Shown here piece by piece: positions 45,887 through 55,678 of a DNA stretch of 64,000 bases. Source of the stretch: Tomitella gaofuii (lineage in GTDB: Bacteria; Actinomycetota; Actinomycetes; Mycobacteriales; Mycobacteriaceae); contig NZ_CP059900.1 of NCBI RefSeq assembly GCF_014126825.1, forward strand, positions 1,488,001-1,552,000, read 5' to 3'. Each line of letters starts with the position of its first letter. Position 1 is the stretch's first letter. A program made the position numbers and the translations under genes. The notes under the pieces were generated by a model. The model had not been told where the DNA came from and searched no databases. It saw only the letters and a program-made list of their open reading frames with translations.

Positions 45887-47401
45887 ATGTCGGGAGCGGA
45901 CGGGTACGGATTCGCCATCATCGGTGCCGGCCTGGGCGGGCTGGCGGCGGCCATGGAACTGGCGCGGTCCGGGCGCACGGACTTCGTCATCCTCGAGCGC
46001 GCGGCCGGGGCGGGCGGGGTCTGGCGGGACAACACCTACCCGGGGGCGGCATGCGACGTGCCGTCGCCGTACTACTCGTACTCGTATGCGCCGGAGCCGG
46101 ACTGGCCGCGCAGGTATGCGCAGCAGCCGGACATCCTCGCCTACATCCGGCGTCTCGTCGGCGAGTACGGGTTGCTCTCGCACATCCGCTTCGGCGCCGA
46201 GGCGACCGCGGCGCGTTTCGACGAGGCCTCGGCCCGGTGGGAGATCACGCTGGGCGACGGCGACGTGGTCCGTGCGCGCTTCCTGGTGCCCGCGGTGGGC
46301 CAGTTGTCCACCCCGGCGCTGCCGCCGATTCCGGGCATCGGCACGTTCTCCGGGCCGGCCTTCCACTCCGCCCGGTGGCGGCATGACGTCGACCTCTCGG
46401 GCAAGCGGGTGGCGGTGATCGGCACCGGCGCCAGCGCCGTCCAATTCATCCCGCACGTGCAGGCCGCCGCGGCGCACCTGACGGTGTTCCAGCGCTCCGC
46501 CCCCTACCTGCTTCCGCGCCTGGACCGGGCCTACGGCGCCCGCCACCGCAGGCTCTTCCGCGCCGTCCCGGCGACCCTGGCGGCGGAACGGCTCTTCTGG
46601 TGGTGCTTCGCCGAACTGTGGACGCTGCAGATGAAGGGCAACCGCGCCGTGTCCGCCCTGTTCCGTGCCTGGTCGGCCCTGCACCGGCGCCGGGGCGTGC
46701 GGGACGCGACGCTGCGGGCGGTGCTCACCCCGGACTACCCGATGGGATGCAAGCGTGTGCTGTTCTCCAGCGACTACTACCCGGCGGTGGCGCAGTCTGA
46801 TGTCACGGTCGAGACCGACACCGTCGCCGAGGTGATGCCCGATGGCATCCTCACGGCGTCCGGCGTGCGGCACCGGGCGGACGTGCTCATCTTCGGCACC
46901 GGATTCCGTGCGCAGGAGTTCTGCACGGCCGTCGATATCCGCGGCGCCGGCGGGGCGTCGCTGGCCGAGCGGTGGGCCGACGGCGCGCGAGCGTACCTGG
47001 GGATCGCGGTGCCCGGGTTCCCCAACCTGCTGATGATGTACGGGCCCAACACGAACCTCGGTTCGGGTTCGATCCTGTTCATGCTCGAGCGCCAGGCCGT
47101 GTACATCCGGCGCCTGGCCGAACTGGCGGACGCGGCCGGTGCGGACGCCGTCGACGTGCGCGCGGACGTGGACGACCGGTTCGACGCGGACGTGCAACGG
47201 CAGCTGGCGCACAGCGCGTGGACCGGCTGCGACAGCTGGTACGTCGCCGCGTCGGGCCGCATCTCCAGCAACTGGCCGGACACCGTCTCCGCCTACCGGC
47301 GCATCACGTCACGGGTGTCGCTGGACGACTACGTGCTGCTCAGGGCGGATCAGTCGCGCAACGCGTCCGGCAGGTCCCGATTGGACAGCAGGATCATCTG
47401 A
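45887..47401 (+). CDS. Flavin-dependent Baeyer-Villiger-type monooxygenase
   Basis: A 504-residue FAD/NADPH monooxygenase. The FAD fold is FAIIGAGLGGLAAAMELA (~9). The Baeyer-Villiger fingerprint FSGPAFHSARW (FxGxxxHxxxW, ~155) precedes the NADPH fold VAVIGTGASAVQFIPHVQ (~178), and FGTGF is present at ~344. It would insert oxygen next to a ketone, or sulfoxidise (EthA-like). Start ATG 45887 follows GGCGGGAGC. The last ~17 residues past VLLRADQS are unlike the family and overlap the 3' end of the opposite-strand DUF3239 gene by 52 bp. Confidence 0.92.
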   Translation: MSGADGYGFAIIGAGLGGLAAAMELARSGRTDFVILERAAGAGGVWRDNTYPGAACDVPSPYYSYSYAPEPDWPRRYAQQPDILAYIRRLVGEYGLLSHIRFGAEATAARFDEASARWEITLGDGDVVRARFLVPAVGQLSTPALPPIPGIGTFSGPAFHSARWRHDVDLSGKRVAVIGTGASAVQFIPHVQAAAAHLTVFQRSAPYLLPRLDRAYGARHRRLFRAVPATLAAERLFWWCFAELWTLQMKGNRAVSALFRAWSALHRRRGVRDATLRAVLTPDYPMGCKRVLFSSDYYPAVAQSDVTVETDTVAEVMPDGILTASGVRHRADVLIFGTGFRAQEFCTAVDIRGAGGASLAERWADGARAYLGIAVPGFPNLLMMYGPNTNLGSGSILFMLERQAVYIRRLAELADAAGADAVDVRADVDDRFDADVQRQLAHSAWTGCDSWYVAASGRISSNWPDTVSAYRRITSRVSLDDYVLLRADQSRNASGRSRLDSRII

Positions 47402-48021
47402 TTGGGGGACTTGTCCACCTCGGCAGCGCGCGCAATGCTGCGCTGCAGAAGGTCCCACTCGTAGCCCGCGATCAGCGACTGCCCCTGGCCGATCACGGAC
47501 TTGTCCTTGGTTCCCCACGACAACGGCATCAGGCTCGCGGTCTGCCACGACGCGCCCCGGTACCGGCTGGACCGGTCCTGCAGCACGGCGACGCAGGGGA
47601 TCTTGGCGCCGACCACCATCGGATGCCCGGTCACGGCCGTCGCGGTGCGCGTCACCAGTGCGTAGACGGGGTCCACGTCGCCGGTGCGCGAGACGTTGAC
47701 CAGCCCCAGCAGGGTGACGCCGTGGCGACGCTTCTCCGCGAGGACGGCGCCGACCAGCTGGCTGCGCTCGTACTGCTGCTTGATGGAGCCGACCTTGCGG
47801 GGCAGCAGGTACGCCATGACGATGGATCCGACGCCCATGACCACGAGCGCTGCGGCCAGGATGTACCAGCCGCCCGAGCCGAAGACCGCGGCCGCGACGC
47901 CGCCCGCGATCCACAGCAGTGCGACGAGAATCGAGGAGATGCGCAGCCGGCGCAGCTCTTGGTAGTTCTCGTTGACACTTCTGGCGTACTTGACATCGAC
48001 GGGGAACGGCAGTTGGCGCAC
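47350..48021 (-). CDS. DUF3239 family membrane-anchored protein
   Basis: A 223-residue protein of a Mycobacteriales-specific family. The sequence RQLPFPVDVKYARSVNENYQELRRLR is followed by two adjacent hydrophobic segments, LVALLWIAGGVAAAVF and WYILAAALVVMGVGSIVMAYL (~30-75). A ~145-residue soluble domain follows, with LLGLVNVSRTGDVDPVYALVTRT and IPCVAVLQDRS. Function is unknown. The start is GTG 48021; upstream codons form a Pro/Ala-rich extension without homology. It lies just downstream of XPB on the same strand and overlaps the monooxygenase gene tail to tail. Confidence 0.82.
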   Translation of the reverse strand: MRQLPFPVDVKYARSVNENYQELRRLRISSILVALLWIAGGVAAAVFGSGGWYILAAALVVMGVGSIVMAYLLPRKVGSIKQQYERSQLVGAVLAEKRRHGVTLLGLVNVSRTGDVDPVYALVTRTATAVTGHPMVVGAKIPCVAVLQDRSSRYRGASWQTASLMPLSWGTKDKSVIGQGQSLIAGYEWDLLQRSIARAAEVDKSPNQMILLSNRDLPDALRD

Positions 48022-48085
48022 GCCACCGATCCTAGCGGCCGCCTCTGCGGCGGCGCCCGCCGCCGGGTCGGTGCCCGGCCCCGCG

Positions 48086-49777
48086 TCAGGCTTCGGCGTC
48101 GGGCAGGTCGCCCTCCACATCGGGGATCGGCGGGCCCAGCAACTCGTCGGCGTCGACGATCCGGTAGGCATAGCCCTGTTCTGCCAGGAACCGCTGCCGG
48201 TGCGCCGCGTAGTCGGCGTCGAGGGTGTCGCGCGACACCACCGAGTAGAAGTGCGCCTGCCCGCCGTCGCGCTTGGGCCGCAGCAACCGGCCGAGGCGCT
48301 GCGCCTCCTCCTGTCGGGAGCCGAAGGTGCCGGAGACCTGCACGGCCACGGCGGCCTCGGGCAGGTCGATCGAGAAGTTGGCGACCTTGCTCACCACGAG
48401 GGTCCGGATCTCGCCGCTGCGGAACCTGTCGAAGAGCCGCTCGCGCTCGGCGGTGCGGGTGGAGCCCTGGATGACCGGCGCGTCCAGCGCGGCGCCGAGC
48501 TCCTCGAGCTGGTCGAGATACGCGCCGATGACGAGCGTCTGCGCGCCCGCGTGCCGGTCGAGGATCGCCTGGACCACCGGCACCTTCGTCTCCGCGGTGG
48601 AGCACAGCCGGTAGCGGTCCTCGGTTTCGGCGGTGGCGTAGATCATCCGTTGGTTCTCGGTCAGCGTCACCCGGACCTCGACGCAGTCGGCAGGGGCGAT
48701 CCAGCCCTGCGCCTCGATGTCGCGCCACGGGGCGTCGTACCGCTTGGGGCCGATCAGCGAGAACACGTCGCCCTCCCGGCCGTCCTCGCGCACCAGCGTG
48801 GCGGTGAGCCCCAGCCTGCGCCGCGACTGCAGGTCGGCCGTCATCCGGAACACCGGGGCGGGCAGCAGGTGCACCTCGTCGTAGACGACCAGCCCCCAGT
48901 CGCGCGAGTCGAACAGCTCGAGGTGCTTGTACTCGCCCTTCGACCTGCGCGTGATGACCTGGTAGGTGGCGATGGTGACGGGACGGATCTCCTTCTTCTC
49001 GCCCGAGTACTCGCCGATCTCGTCCTCGGTGAGGGTGGTGCGGTCGATCAGCTCCCGCTTCCACTGGCGGCCGGCGACGGTGTTGGTGACCAGGATCAGC
49101 GTGGTCGCCCGCGCCTTGGCCATCGCGGCGGCGCCGACCATCGTCTTGCCCGCGCCGCACGGCAACACCACCACGCCGGATCCGCCGTCCCAGAACGAGT
49201 CGGCGGCCAGCTGCTGGTAATCGCGCAGCCGCCAGGGATGGGTGTCGGTGTCCAGGGCGATCTCGTGGGCCTCGCCGTCGACGTATCCGGCCAGGTCCTC
49301 GGCCGGCCAGCCCACCTTGAGCAGCATCTGCTTGAGCCGCCCGCGTTCGCTGGGGTGCACGCGCACCGTGTCGTCGTCGATGCGGTCGCCGAGCATCGGC
49401 TTGATCTTCTTGTGCCGCATCACCTCTTCGAGCACCGCGCGATCGAGGCTGATCAGGGTGAGCCCGTGCGCGGGGTGCTTGACCAGTTGCAGCCGCCCGT
49501 ATCGGGCCATGGTGTCGGCCACGTCCACCAGGAGCGGCTGCGGCACGGGGAAGCGTGAGTATGTGACGAAGGCGTCGACCACCTGTTCGGCGTCGTGGCC
49601 CGCGGCGCGCGCGTTCCACAGCGCCAGCGGCGTCACACGGTAGGTGTGCACGTGCTCGGGGGCGCGCTCGAGTTCCGCGAACGGCGCGATGGCCGCGCGG
49701 GCGTCCGCGGCCTGCGGGTGGTCCACCTCCAGCAGCAGCGTCTTGTCGGACTGGACGATCAGCGGTCCGTCGCTCAC
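48086..49777 (-). CDS. xpb: XPB/Ssl2-type DNA repair helicase
   Basis: A 563-residue SF2 3'-5' helicase of the bacterial XPB group. The opening SDGPLIVQSDKTLLLEVDHP and the N-terminal damage-recognition-type domain (~1-170) match M. tuberculosis Rv0861c. Helicase motifs are I VVVLPCGAGKTMVG (~218), II VVYDEVHLLPAP (Asp-Glu-Val-His, ~308), III GLTATLVREDG (~335) and VI EEAQRLGRLLRPK (~500). It unwinds DNA with ATP; a role in repair or transcription is inferred from the family. Start GTG 49777 follows GGGGAGG. It is downstream of the Rv0862c-like gene, 26 bp away. Confidence 0.95.
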   Translation of the reverse strand: MSDGPLIVQSDKTLLLEVDHPQAADARAAIAPFAELERAPEHVHTYRVTPLALWNARAAGHDAEQVVDAFVTYSRFPVPQPLLVDVADTMARYGRLQLVKHPAHGLTLISLDRAVLEEVMRHKKIKPMLGDRIDDDTVRVHPSERGRLKQMLLKVGWPAEDLAGYVDGEAHEIALDTDTHPWRLRDYQQLAADSFWDGGSGVVVLPCGAGKTMVGAAAMAKARATTLILVTNTVAGRQWKRELIDRTTLTEDEIGEYSGEKKEIRPVTIATYQVITRRSKGEYKHLELFDSRDWGLVVYDEVHLLPAPVFRMTADLQSRRRLGLTATLVREDGREGDVFSLIGPKRYDAPWRDIEAQGWIAPADCVEVRVTLTENQRMIYATAETEDRYRLCSTAETKVPVVQAILDRHAGAQTLVIGAYLDQLEELGAALDAPVIQGSTRTAERERLFDRFRSGEIRTLVVSKVANFSIDLPEAAVAVQVSGTFGSRQEEAQRLGRLLRPKRDGGQAHFYSVVSRDTLDADYAAHRQRFLAEQGYAYRIVDADELLGPPIPDVEGDLPDAEA

Positions 49778-49803
49778 GTGGCCTCCCCGGTGTGCAATGT
49801 TCC

Positions 49804-52187
49804 TCAGTCCGCCCACGATACCGACGTGATCCGGTGCAGGGAAAACACGTGGCGGGCGCCGGTGACGGCATCGAGCGCCTCGAGGACGCCGCCGTGGAAT
49901 CCGACCGGCTCGACCAGGCGGTGGATCGCCGTGCCCTGCGCGTCCACGTAGCCGACCGACACCGTCCGCCCCGTGCGCGTCGCGGTCTGCAGCAGCGCGA
50001 CGGTGGCGGCGCCGCCCGCGCGCGTGCCGTCGGCCCGGACGGTACGTGCACCGGAGACGTCCTCCGCCTTGTCGCCCGCGCGCATGCCGGCCACGATCTC
50101 CGCCAGCGCCGCGTCGCCGAGGGCCGCCGGGCGGGGGCGGTGCACGTTCTGCCGCGTGCGGCGCGGCGTCGCGACCCGCGCGCCGCGCGGTCGCAGGTCC
50201 AGCACGCCGCCGTGCACGTCCTCGCCGACCGCCGCGACGCCGGCGCCGCGCAACGCTGCCATCAGGTCCGCCAGTTCCAGGGAGGACACGGCGACGGTCG
50301 GGGCGAGCCTGCGCAGCCCCAGGTCGGGCAGGCGGGTGAACACCTCGGACAGCAGGACCTCGTCCTCGCACCGCAGGAACGAGTTGGCGAAGCCGATGCG
50401 CAGCCGGCCGTACCGGCGGGCCGCATCGTCGATCAGGTAGGTCAGCGCCTGCGGGACCGGCGTGCGCGAGGCCCCGGCGAACAGCGCGTGCAGATCGGCG
50501 CCGCTCATCCCGGAGTCCAGTCCGGCGCGCAGCGAATCCTCGGTGATCCGGTACACCGTGGCGGCCCCGGCCGACTCGACCTCGGCCACCCGCGCGACCT
50601 TGGCCGCGAGCTCCGGTACGAGCGGTCCGGGGGCGATCATGGTGAGGTCGGCCTGCAGCAGCACGTGGTCCACCGGGTCCGGCATGGCGTCCGACATCGC
50701 GGCCGCCGCCGGGTCCGCGTCCGGGCCGGGCCCCGGGTCGGACCCGGGATCGGCCCCCGGCGCCTCCGTCAGCGCACGGCCGGGGGCGGACAGCGCCCCC
50801 TGGGCGACCGCCCCCAGGTCCTGTGCTTCGGCCAGCAGGTATTCGACGTATCCCCGCGGCATGCGTGCGTGGCGCCGCGGGCGGAGCCACTGCAGCGAGG
50901 CGAGCAGGTCGGACGCGCCCAAGCCGGTGCCGGGCGGCTCGGCGGCCAGGCGCCCCAGCACGGCCTCCCGGTCGGCGGCGACCCCCGGCGCGTGGAGTTC
51001 GGCGGACAGCGCCGGCACCACCTTGTCCGCGGCGTCGCGCGTGCCGATCTCCCAGATGCGCCGCGGCATCCGCAGCCACGCCCGGGCCAGCACCGCCCAC
51101 CGGACTGCCGGCTCCAGTCCCAGCCAGGCGTCGATCTCCGCCGACGGCGCCCAGTAGGAGTCTGCGGTGTCGTGCTCCGGCACGGGGTCGGGCAGGCCGG
51201 AACGGATGAGGTCCGCGCGAGCGAGCAGCTCGAGCAGGAACCCGACGCGCCGCTCGTCCAGGGACAGCTCTTTGGCGAGCCGCCGGATCTCCCGCACGCC
51301 GACGCCGCCGCTGCGCAGCACCGGCACCGGATGCGCGCCGAGCGAGTCGAGGACGGCGCCCGCGTGCCGCAGCAGCTCCCCGGCTCGCCGGCGGCGGCGG
51401 CATCGACGGTCTTCGGTTCGTGCGCCGTCGGCGCGATCGGCGGCGGCGTGAGCCGCACCTGCGCGGCGGCCAGGGAACCGGCCGCGGCCCGCACGGCCTC
51501 GGGCAGCCGGACGGTGTGGTCGTCCACCTTCTCGAGCAGCCCGGCACGGAGCAGGCGCTGCACCGGGCTCGTCGGCGGCGCGTCGTCCGCGGCGGTCCGT
51601 GTCCTGCCGAGCCCGCCGCCGGAGAGCAGTGCTGTCACCATGGCGCGCTCGTCGTCGGGCAGGGCGGCGAGCCGCGCGGCCACCCCGTCCGCCGCCTCGC
51701 CGCCGGAGCCGCCGGCGGGGCCGTCTGCACGGCGGGCGGCCGGGGCGAATCCGGCGGGCGGCGCCGGCAGGACCTCCCGCGCCGCGGACACCATCTGCAG
51801 GCGGTCGTCCCCCCACACCAGCGCGGCCGCGCGCAGTGCACCGAGCGCGTGATCCACGGCGGCGGGCCCTGCGGCCTCGTCGAGAGCGTCGTGCACCGCG
51901 TCGACCGGGACCGGGGCCGCGTCGGCGTCGGCGTCGGCCAGCACGGCCACAACCGCCATCGCCAGCGTGTCGTGGTCCTCGGCGGCCCGGTGCACCGACA
52001 TGCGCTGCGCGGCGCGGTCCGCCAGCACCGTCGTCGAGGCGGGAGGCGCGACGGCGAGGTCCGGGCGCAGCCGTACGAGCTGCGCAAGCTCGTCGTCCGT
52101 GCGGCTGCGCAGCCACTCGGCGAGCCCGATACCACCGCCGTCCGGCTCGTGGTCGACGTCGGGGTCTGCTGTACTTTCCGTGGCCAT
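49804..52187 (-). pseudogene. Helicase-associated protein (XPB/Ssl2 N-terminal-like, Rv0862c family), frameshifted
   Basis: A large protein (~794 residues if joined) found next to XPB in Mycobacteriales. The N-terminal ~270 residues read in one frame, from IGLAEWLRSRTDDELAQLVR through VRLTPPPIAPTAHEPKTVD. After AAAGEPG the frame is lost, and ELLRHAGAVLDSLGAHPVPV onward continues one base out to the stop at 49804. It ends in a helicase-C-3-like region, DHVLLQADLTMIAPGPLVPEL, and a final beta-rich segment, TVSVGYVDAQGTAIHRLVEP. One G missing from the run at 51378-51381 (CCCC on the plus strand) repairs the frame. It probably works with XPB; the mechanism is unknown. Confidence 0.88.
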
Positions 52188-52235
52188 CGGGACTCAGGTT
52201 AGTGACCTGGGCTGGCCCATGTCGGCGGCGACTGT

Positions 52236-52250
52236 CAAAATGGGGCCGTG
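52236..52250 (+). promoter_or_regulatory. Candidate leaderless promoter -10 (CAAAAT) with GTG start
   Basis: CAAAAT at 52236-52241 is six bases before the GTG at 52248, the spacing expected if transcription begins at the start codon. No ribosome-binding site is present. The same CAAAATGGGG core precedes the DUF3027 gene at 63030. Confidence 0.4.
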
Positions 52251-52472
52251 GCTGAGAATTCGGTGGCGGAGAACGCCCACATCGTCGAGATCGCTGAGTC
52301 CCATCATCGTCATGATTCGGGATGGCCAGAGCTTCCCGCAGGCGAGCATGCCGTGACGGAGCTGTCGTCCGCGCGTTCGGGCGGGCTGTCGCCTTTCGGT
52401 GAGCTCATCGAGTTGCCGCTGCCCGCGGAGAACCTGCCGTACGTGCACCCCATCACGGTGCCGAACCGCTGA
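52248..52472 (+). CDS. Conserved small protein, Rv0863-like
   Basis: A 74-residue conserved protein of unknown function. The central block SHHRHDSGWPELPAGEHAVTELSSARSGGLSPFGE is very like the small proteins found between the XPB pair and moaC in mycobacteria. The end is ENLPYVHPITVPNR. It has no membrane segment or known fold. The first residues (VAENSVAENAHIVEIAE) suggest a GTG start at 52248, and leaderless expression is likely because no Shine-Dalgarno sequence precedes it. The histidine cluster SHHRH may bind metal. Confidence 0.75.
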   Translation: MAENSVAENAHIVEIAESHHRHDSGWPELPAGEHAVTELSSARSGGLSPFGELIELPLPAENLPYVHPITVPNR

Positions 52473-52542
52473 CCGCCCGCATGCCGGGCGTCGGTGCGGC
52501 GCCGGAGGCGGGCACGCACGCGATGTCGCAGGAGGTGTCACG

Positions 52543-53028
52543 ATGAGCGCCGACGACGGGGCTGCGTTGACGCATGTCGACGACGCGGGACATGCCAGGA
52601 TGGTCGACGTCGGCGGCAAGCCGGCGAGCGCCCGCCGCGCCGTCGCCGCCGGAACTTTCCGCACCACCGCGCAGGTGGTCGGCCTGCTGGCGGACGGCAC
52701 ACTGCCCAAGGGCGACGCGCTGGCGGCGGCGCGCATCGCCGGGATCATGGCGGCGAAGAAGACGCCCGAACTGGTGCCCCTGTGCCACCCCATCGCCATA
52801 TCCGGAGTCACGGTGGAGTTCGAGGTGGGGGACGAGTCCGTCGGTGTGATGGCGACAGTCCGCACCACGGACCGCACCGGGGTGGAGATGGAGGCGCTCA
52901 CCGCGGTGGCGGTGGCCGGCCTCACCTTGCATGACATGGTCAAGGCCGTCGATCCCGAGGCGAGGATGGACGACGTGCGCGTGCTCGCCAAGGACGGCGG
53001 CAAGACCGGCGAATGGCGCCGGTCGTGA
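52543..53028 (+). CDS. moaC: Cyclic pyranopterin monophosphate synthase MoaC
   Basis: A 161-residue enzyme that, with MoaA, turns GTP into cyclic pyranopterin monophosphate, the first step of molybdenum cofactor synthesis. It has ARMVDVGGKPASARRAVAAG at the N-terminus, the hallmark KKTPELVPLCHPIAISGVTVEF (~67-90) and TGVEMEALTAVAVAGLTLHDMVKAVD near the end. Start ATG 52543 follows GGAGGTG. Its last 16 bp overlap the mog start, so moaC-mog-moaE are coupled. Confidence 0.96.
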   Translation: MSADDGAALTHVDDAGHARMVDVGGKPASARRAVAAGTFRTTAQVVGLLADGTLPKGDALAAARIAGIMAAKKTPELVPLCHPIAISGVTVEFEVGDESVGVMATVRTTDRTGVEMEALTAVAVAGLTLHDMVKAVDPEARMDDVRVLAKDGGKTGEWRRS

Positions 53029-53552
53029 CCACCGGTGCGCGCAAGGGACGAGCGGCCACCGACGGGGCCGGTTCCGCGGCGCGCACCGCGGTCGTCATCG
53101 TCGCCTCGACGCGGGCGGCCGGAGGCGTCTACCCGGATCGCGCGGGGCCGCTGGCGGTGGCCTGGTTGCGTGAGCGCGGCTACGCCACCGGGGACGCCCT
53201 TGTGGTGCCGGACGGCGACGCGGTGGGCGCCGCACTCGGCGACGCGCTGCGGGGCCGTCCCGACGTCATCCTCACCTCCGGCGGCACGGGCATCTCTCCC
53301 ACGGACACGACCCCGGAGCAGACGGCCCCCCTCCTGGACAAGACGGTGCCCGGCCTGGCGGACGCGATCCGCGACGCCGGCGCGCCCTCGGTGCCGACGG
53401 CCGTGCTCTCGCGCGGGCTCGCGGGAGTGGCGGGCGGCACCCTGGTGGTGAACCTTCCCGGATCGTCCGGAGGCGTGCGCGACGGCCTCGGCGTACTCGA
53501 CGGGGTGCTCGACCACGCCGTCGACCAACTGCGGGGCGGAGACCACGCATGA
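53013..53552 (+). CDS. mog: Molybdopterin adenylyltransferase family protein (Mog/MoaB)
   Basis: A 179-residue MoaB/Mog-fold protein that adenylates molybdopterin before metal insertion. [21 protein letters not shown] opens the domain. The molybdopterin-binding signature [18 protein letters not shown] is at ~86. [33 protein letters not shown] and the closing helix [14 protein letters not shown] follow. It overlaps moaC by 16 bp and moaE by 4 bp. Bacterial MoaB proteins without activity share the fold, but the operon context favours the adenylyltransferase. Confidence 0.92.
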   Translation: MAPVVTTGARKGRAATDGAGSAARTAVVIVASTRAAGGVYPDRAGPLAVAWLRERGYATGDALVVPDGDAVGAALGDALRGRPDVILTSGGTGISPTDTTPEQTAPLLDKTVPGLADAIRDAGAPSVPTAVLSRGLAGVAGGTLVVNLPGSSGGVRDGLGVLDGVLDHAVDQLRGGDHA

Positions 53553-54010
53553 CCACCGACGCGCCGGGCGGTGCGGATGCGACGACGGGCGCGGTGCGTC
53601 GCGCCGCGGTCTGCGCCGAGCGGATCACCCTGCGCGGACACGAGGATCTCGTCGGGCACGATTCCGCCGGCGCTGTCGTGGGCTTCTGCGGCGTCGTCCG
53701 CGATCACGACGGCGGCCGCGGCGTGCTCCGCCTCCACTACACCGCGCACCCTGGTGCGCAGGACGTACTCGAGCGCGTGGCGGACGGTATCGCCGGCGCC
53801 CATCCGGGTATCCGGGCCATCGCCGTGAGTCACCGCGTGGGCGACCTCGAGATCGGCGACGAGGCCCTCGTGGCGGCCGTCTCCGCCGACCATCGGGGCG
53901 CGGCGTTCACCGCCTGCGCGGCGCTCGTCGAGGCGGTCAAGGAACAGATTCCCGTGTGGAAGCACCAGTTCTTCTCCGACGGCACCGACGAGTGGGTGGG
54001 CTGCGCGTAG
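53549..54010 (+). CDS. moaE: Molybdopterin synthase catalytic subunit MoaE
   Basis: A 153-residue subunit that moves sulfur from MoaD thiocarboxylate to cyclic pyranopterin monophosphate. Conserved pieces are [65 protein letters not shown], and the catalytic Lys region [25 protein letters not shown]. Its ATG overlaps the mog stop (ATGA). It is followed by a perfect bidirectional terminator. The partner moaD lies across rpfA on the other strand. Confidence 0.96.
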   Translation: MTTDAPGGADATTGAVRRAAVCAERITLRGHEDLVGHDSAGAVVGFCGVVRDHDGGRGVLRLHYTAHPGAQDVLERVADGIAGAHPGIRAIAVSHRVGDLEIGDEALVAAVSADHRGAAFTACAALVEAVKEQIPVWKHQFFSDGTDEWVGCA

Positions 54011-54096
54011 AGGCGGCGCGGACGCGGCGTGCCCGCACGGCGTGCGGCCGGCCTCCAGGCACCACCGCATCCTGCGGGCGCACGTCCTTCCAGGGC

Positions 54097-54137
54097 AAGA
54101 GTCCGGCCCGCACCACATCGGTGCGGGCCGGACTCTT
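54097..54137. terminator. Strong bidirectional terminator between moaE and rpfA
   Basis: Perfect 18-bp stem: arm AAGAGTCCGGCCCGCACC at 54097-54114, complement at 54120-54137, five-base loop, then T at 54138. The A-rich left end serves as the T-run on the other strand. It sits between two convergent gene ends. Confidence 0.85.
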
Positions 54138-54161
54138 TCGGCGTTCTCCGCCGGGCCGGTA

Positions 54162-55062
<901 letters not shown>

Positions 55063-55241
55063 TACGGGGCCGGATCGGCCGAGTCATCGACCGCGGACGA
55101 CGCTATCCGTTACGAGACCGTGAGTCACGCCTGTCCTCGTCGCGTGCGCTTGATAGTCCATTACTGGTCTTCATTGCAAATCCGCGACATCAATGCAGGT
55201 AGTGACGGTGTGTTACTTAACGATGCTGGACCGTTACCCTA

Positions 55242-55264
55242 ACGTGACGTGATGCACGTCACGT
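55242..55264 (-). promoter_or_regulatory. Palindromic CRP/GlxR-type site upstream of the rpfA riboswitch
   Basis: A perfect 10-bp inverted repeat with a three-base spacer (ACGTGACGTG-ATG-CACGTCACGT). Inside it, CGTGA-N6-TCACG at 55248-55263 fits the CRP/GlxR pattern TGTGA-N6-TCACA except for the outermost bases. It lies ~180 bp upstream of the aptamer, between moaD and rpfA. The rest of this 548-bp non-coding stretch outside the riboswitch (55063-55241 and 55265-55363) shows nothing else firm. Confidence 0.55.
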
Positions 55265-55363
55265 GCAGTCAAGGTAGGAGGCTTGTTTCGGTGTGTCGTG
55301 GTCGACTCCATGACCGGCGCGGGGAAGGCGCCCCGTCGTCGCTCCCGGGGGTCGCGACGGGGC

Positions 55364-55633
55364 TCAGCCGCCCGCGAACGGCGGGAGGACGTCCAGCGTG
55401 CCCCCCTCGGAGTCGAGGGGCAGCGGAGCGCTGTGGTCGCGCACCGCCACGCCGCTCCAGAGGAACGAGCAACGCGTGAGCACCTCGGCGACCTCCGGGC
55501 GCACGCCCGTGAGGTGCTCGAGGACGCTGTCGAGGCTCGGCGCGGGCGAAGGGCATGCGATGCACTCCTCGTCGCGGCCGGCCGCGGAGGCCGCTCCGGC
55601 GAAGTAACGGATCGTGATCGTCGGGGCGCTCAC
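55364..55633 (-). CDS. moaD: Molybdopterin synthase sulfur carrier subunit MoaD
   Basis: An 89-residue ubiquitin-fold carrier. It starts SAPTITIRYFAGAASAAG and ends in LDVLPPFAGG; the terminal Gly-Gly is the site of adenylation and thiocarboxylation that feeds MoaE. SLDSVLEHLTGVRPEVAEVL forms the central helix. Two Cys in ECIACP are unusual for the family but outside the active end. It lies 45 bp after moaA on the same strand with AGGAGG at 55652-55657. Confidence 0.92.
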   Translation of the reverse strand: MSAPTITIRYFAGAASAAGRDEECIACPSPAPSLDSVLEHLTGVRPEVAEVLTRCSFLWSGVAVRDHSAPLPLDSEGGTLDVLPPFAGG

Positions 55634-55678
55634 AGGCGTCGCCTTTCCATCAGGAGGTGTATCCGGTGGGGTCCGCCG

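Noticed and set aside
48086-51547. A single 1153-residue XPB protein starting at 51547
   Set aside because: The upstream 590 residues are the shadow of the Rv0862c-like gene; GTG 49777 with a ribosome-binding site starts the conserved XPB sequence.
55242-55264. Reading the rpfA upstream palindrome as a terminator of moaD
   Set aside because: It lies 100 bp past the moaD end, has a three-base spacer unsuitable for an RNA loop, and fits a protein-binding dyad better.
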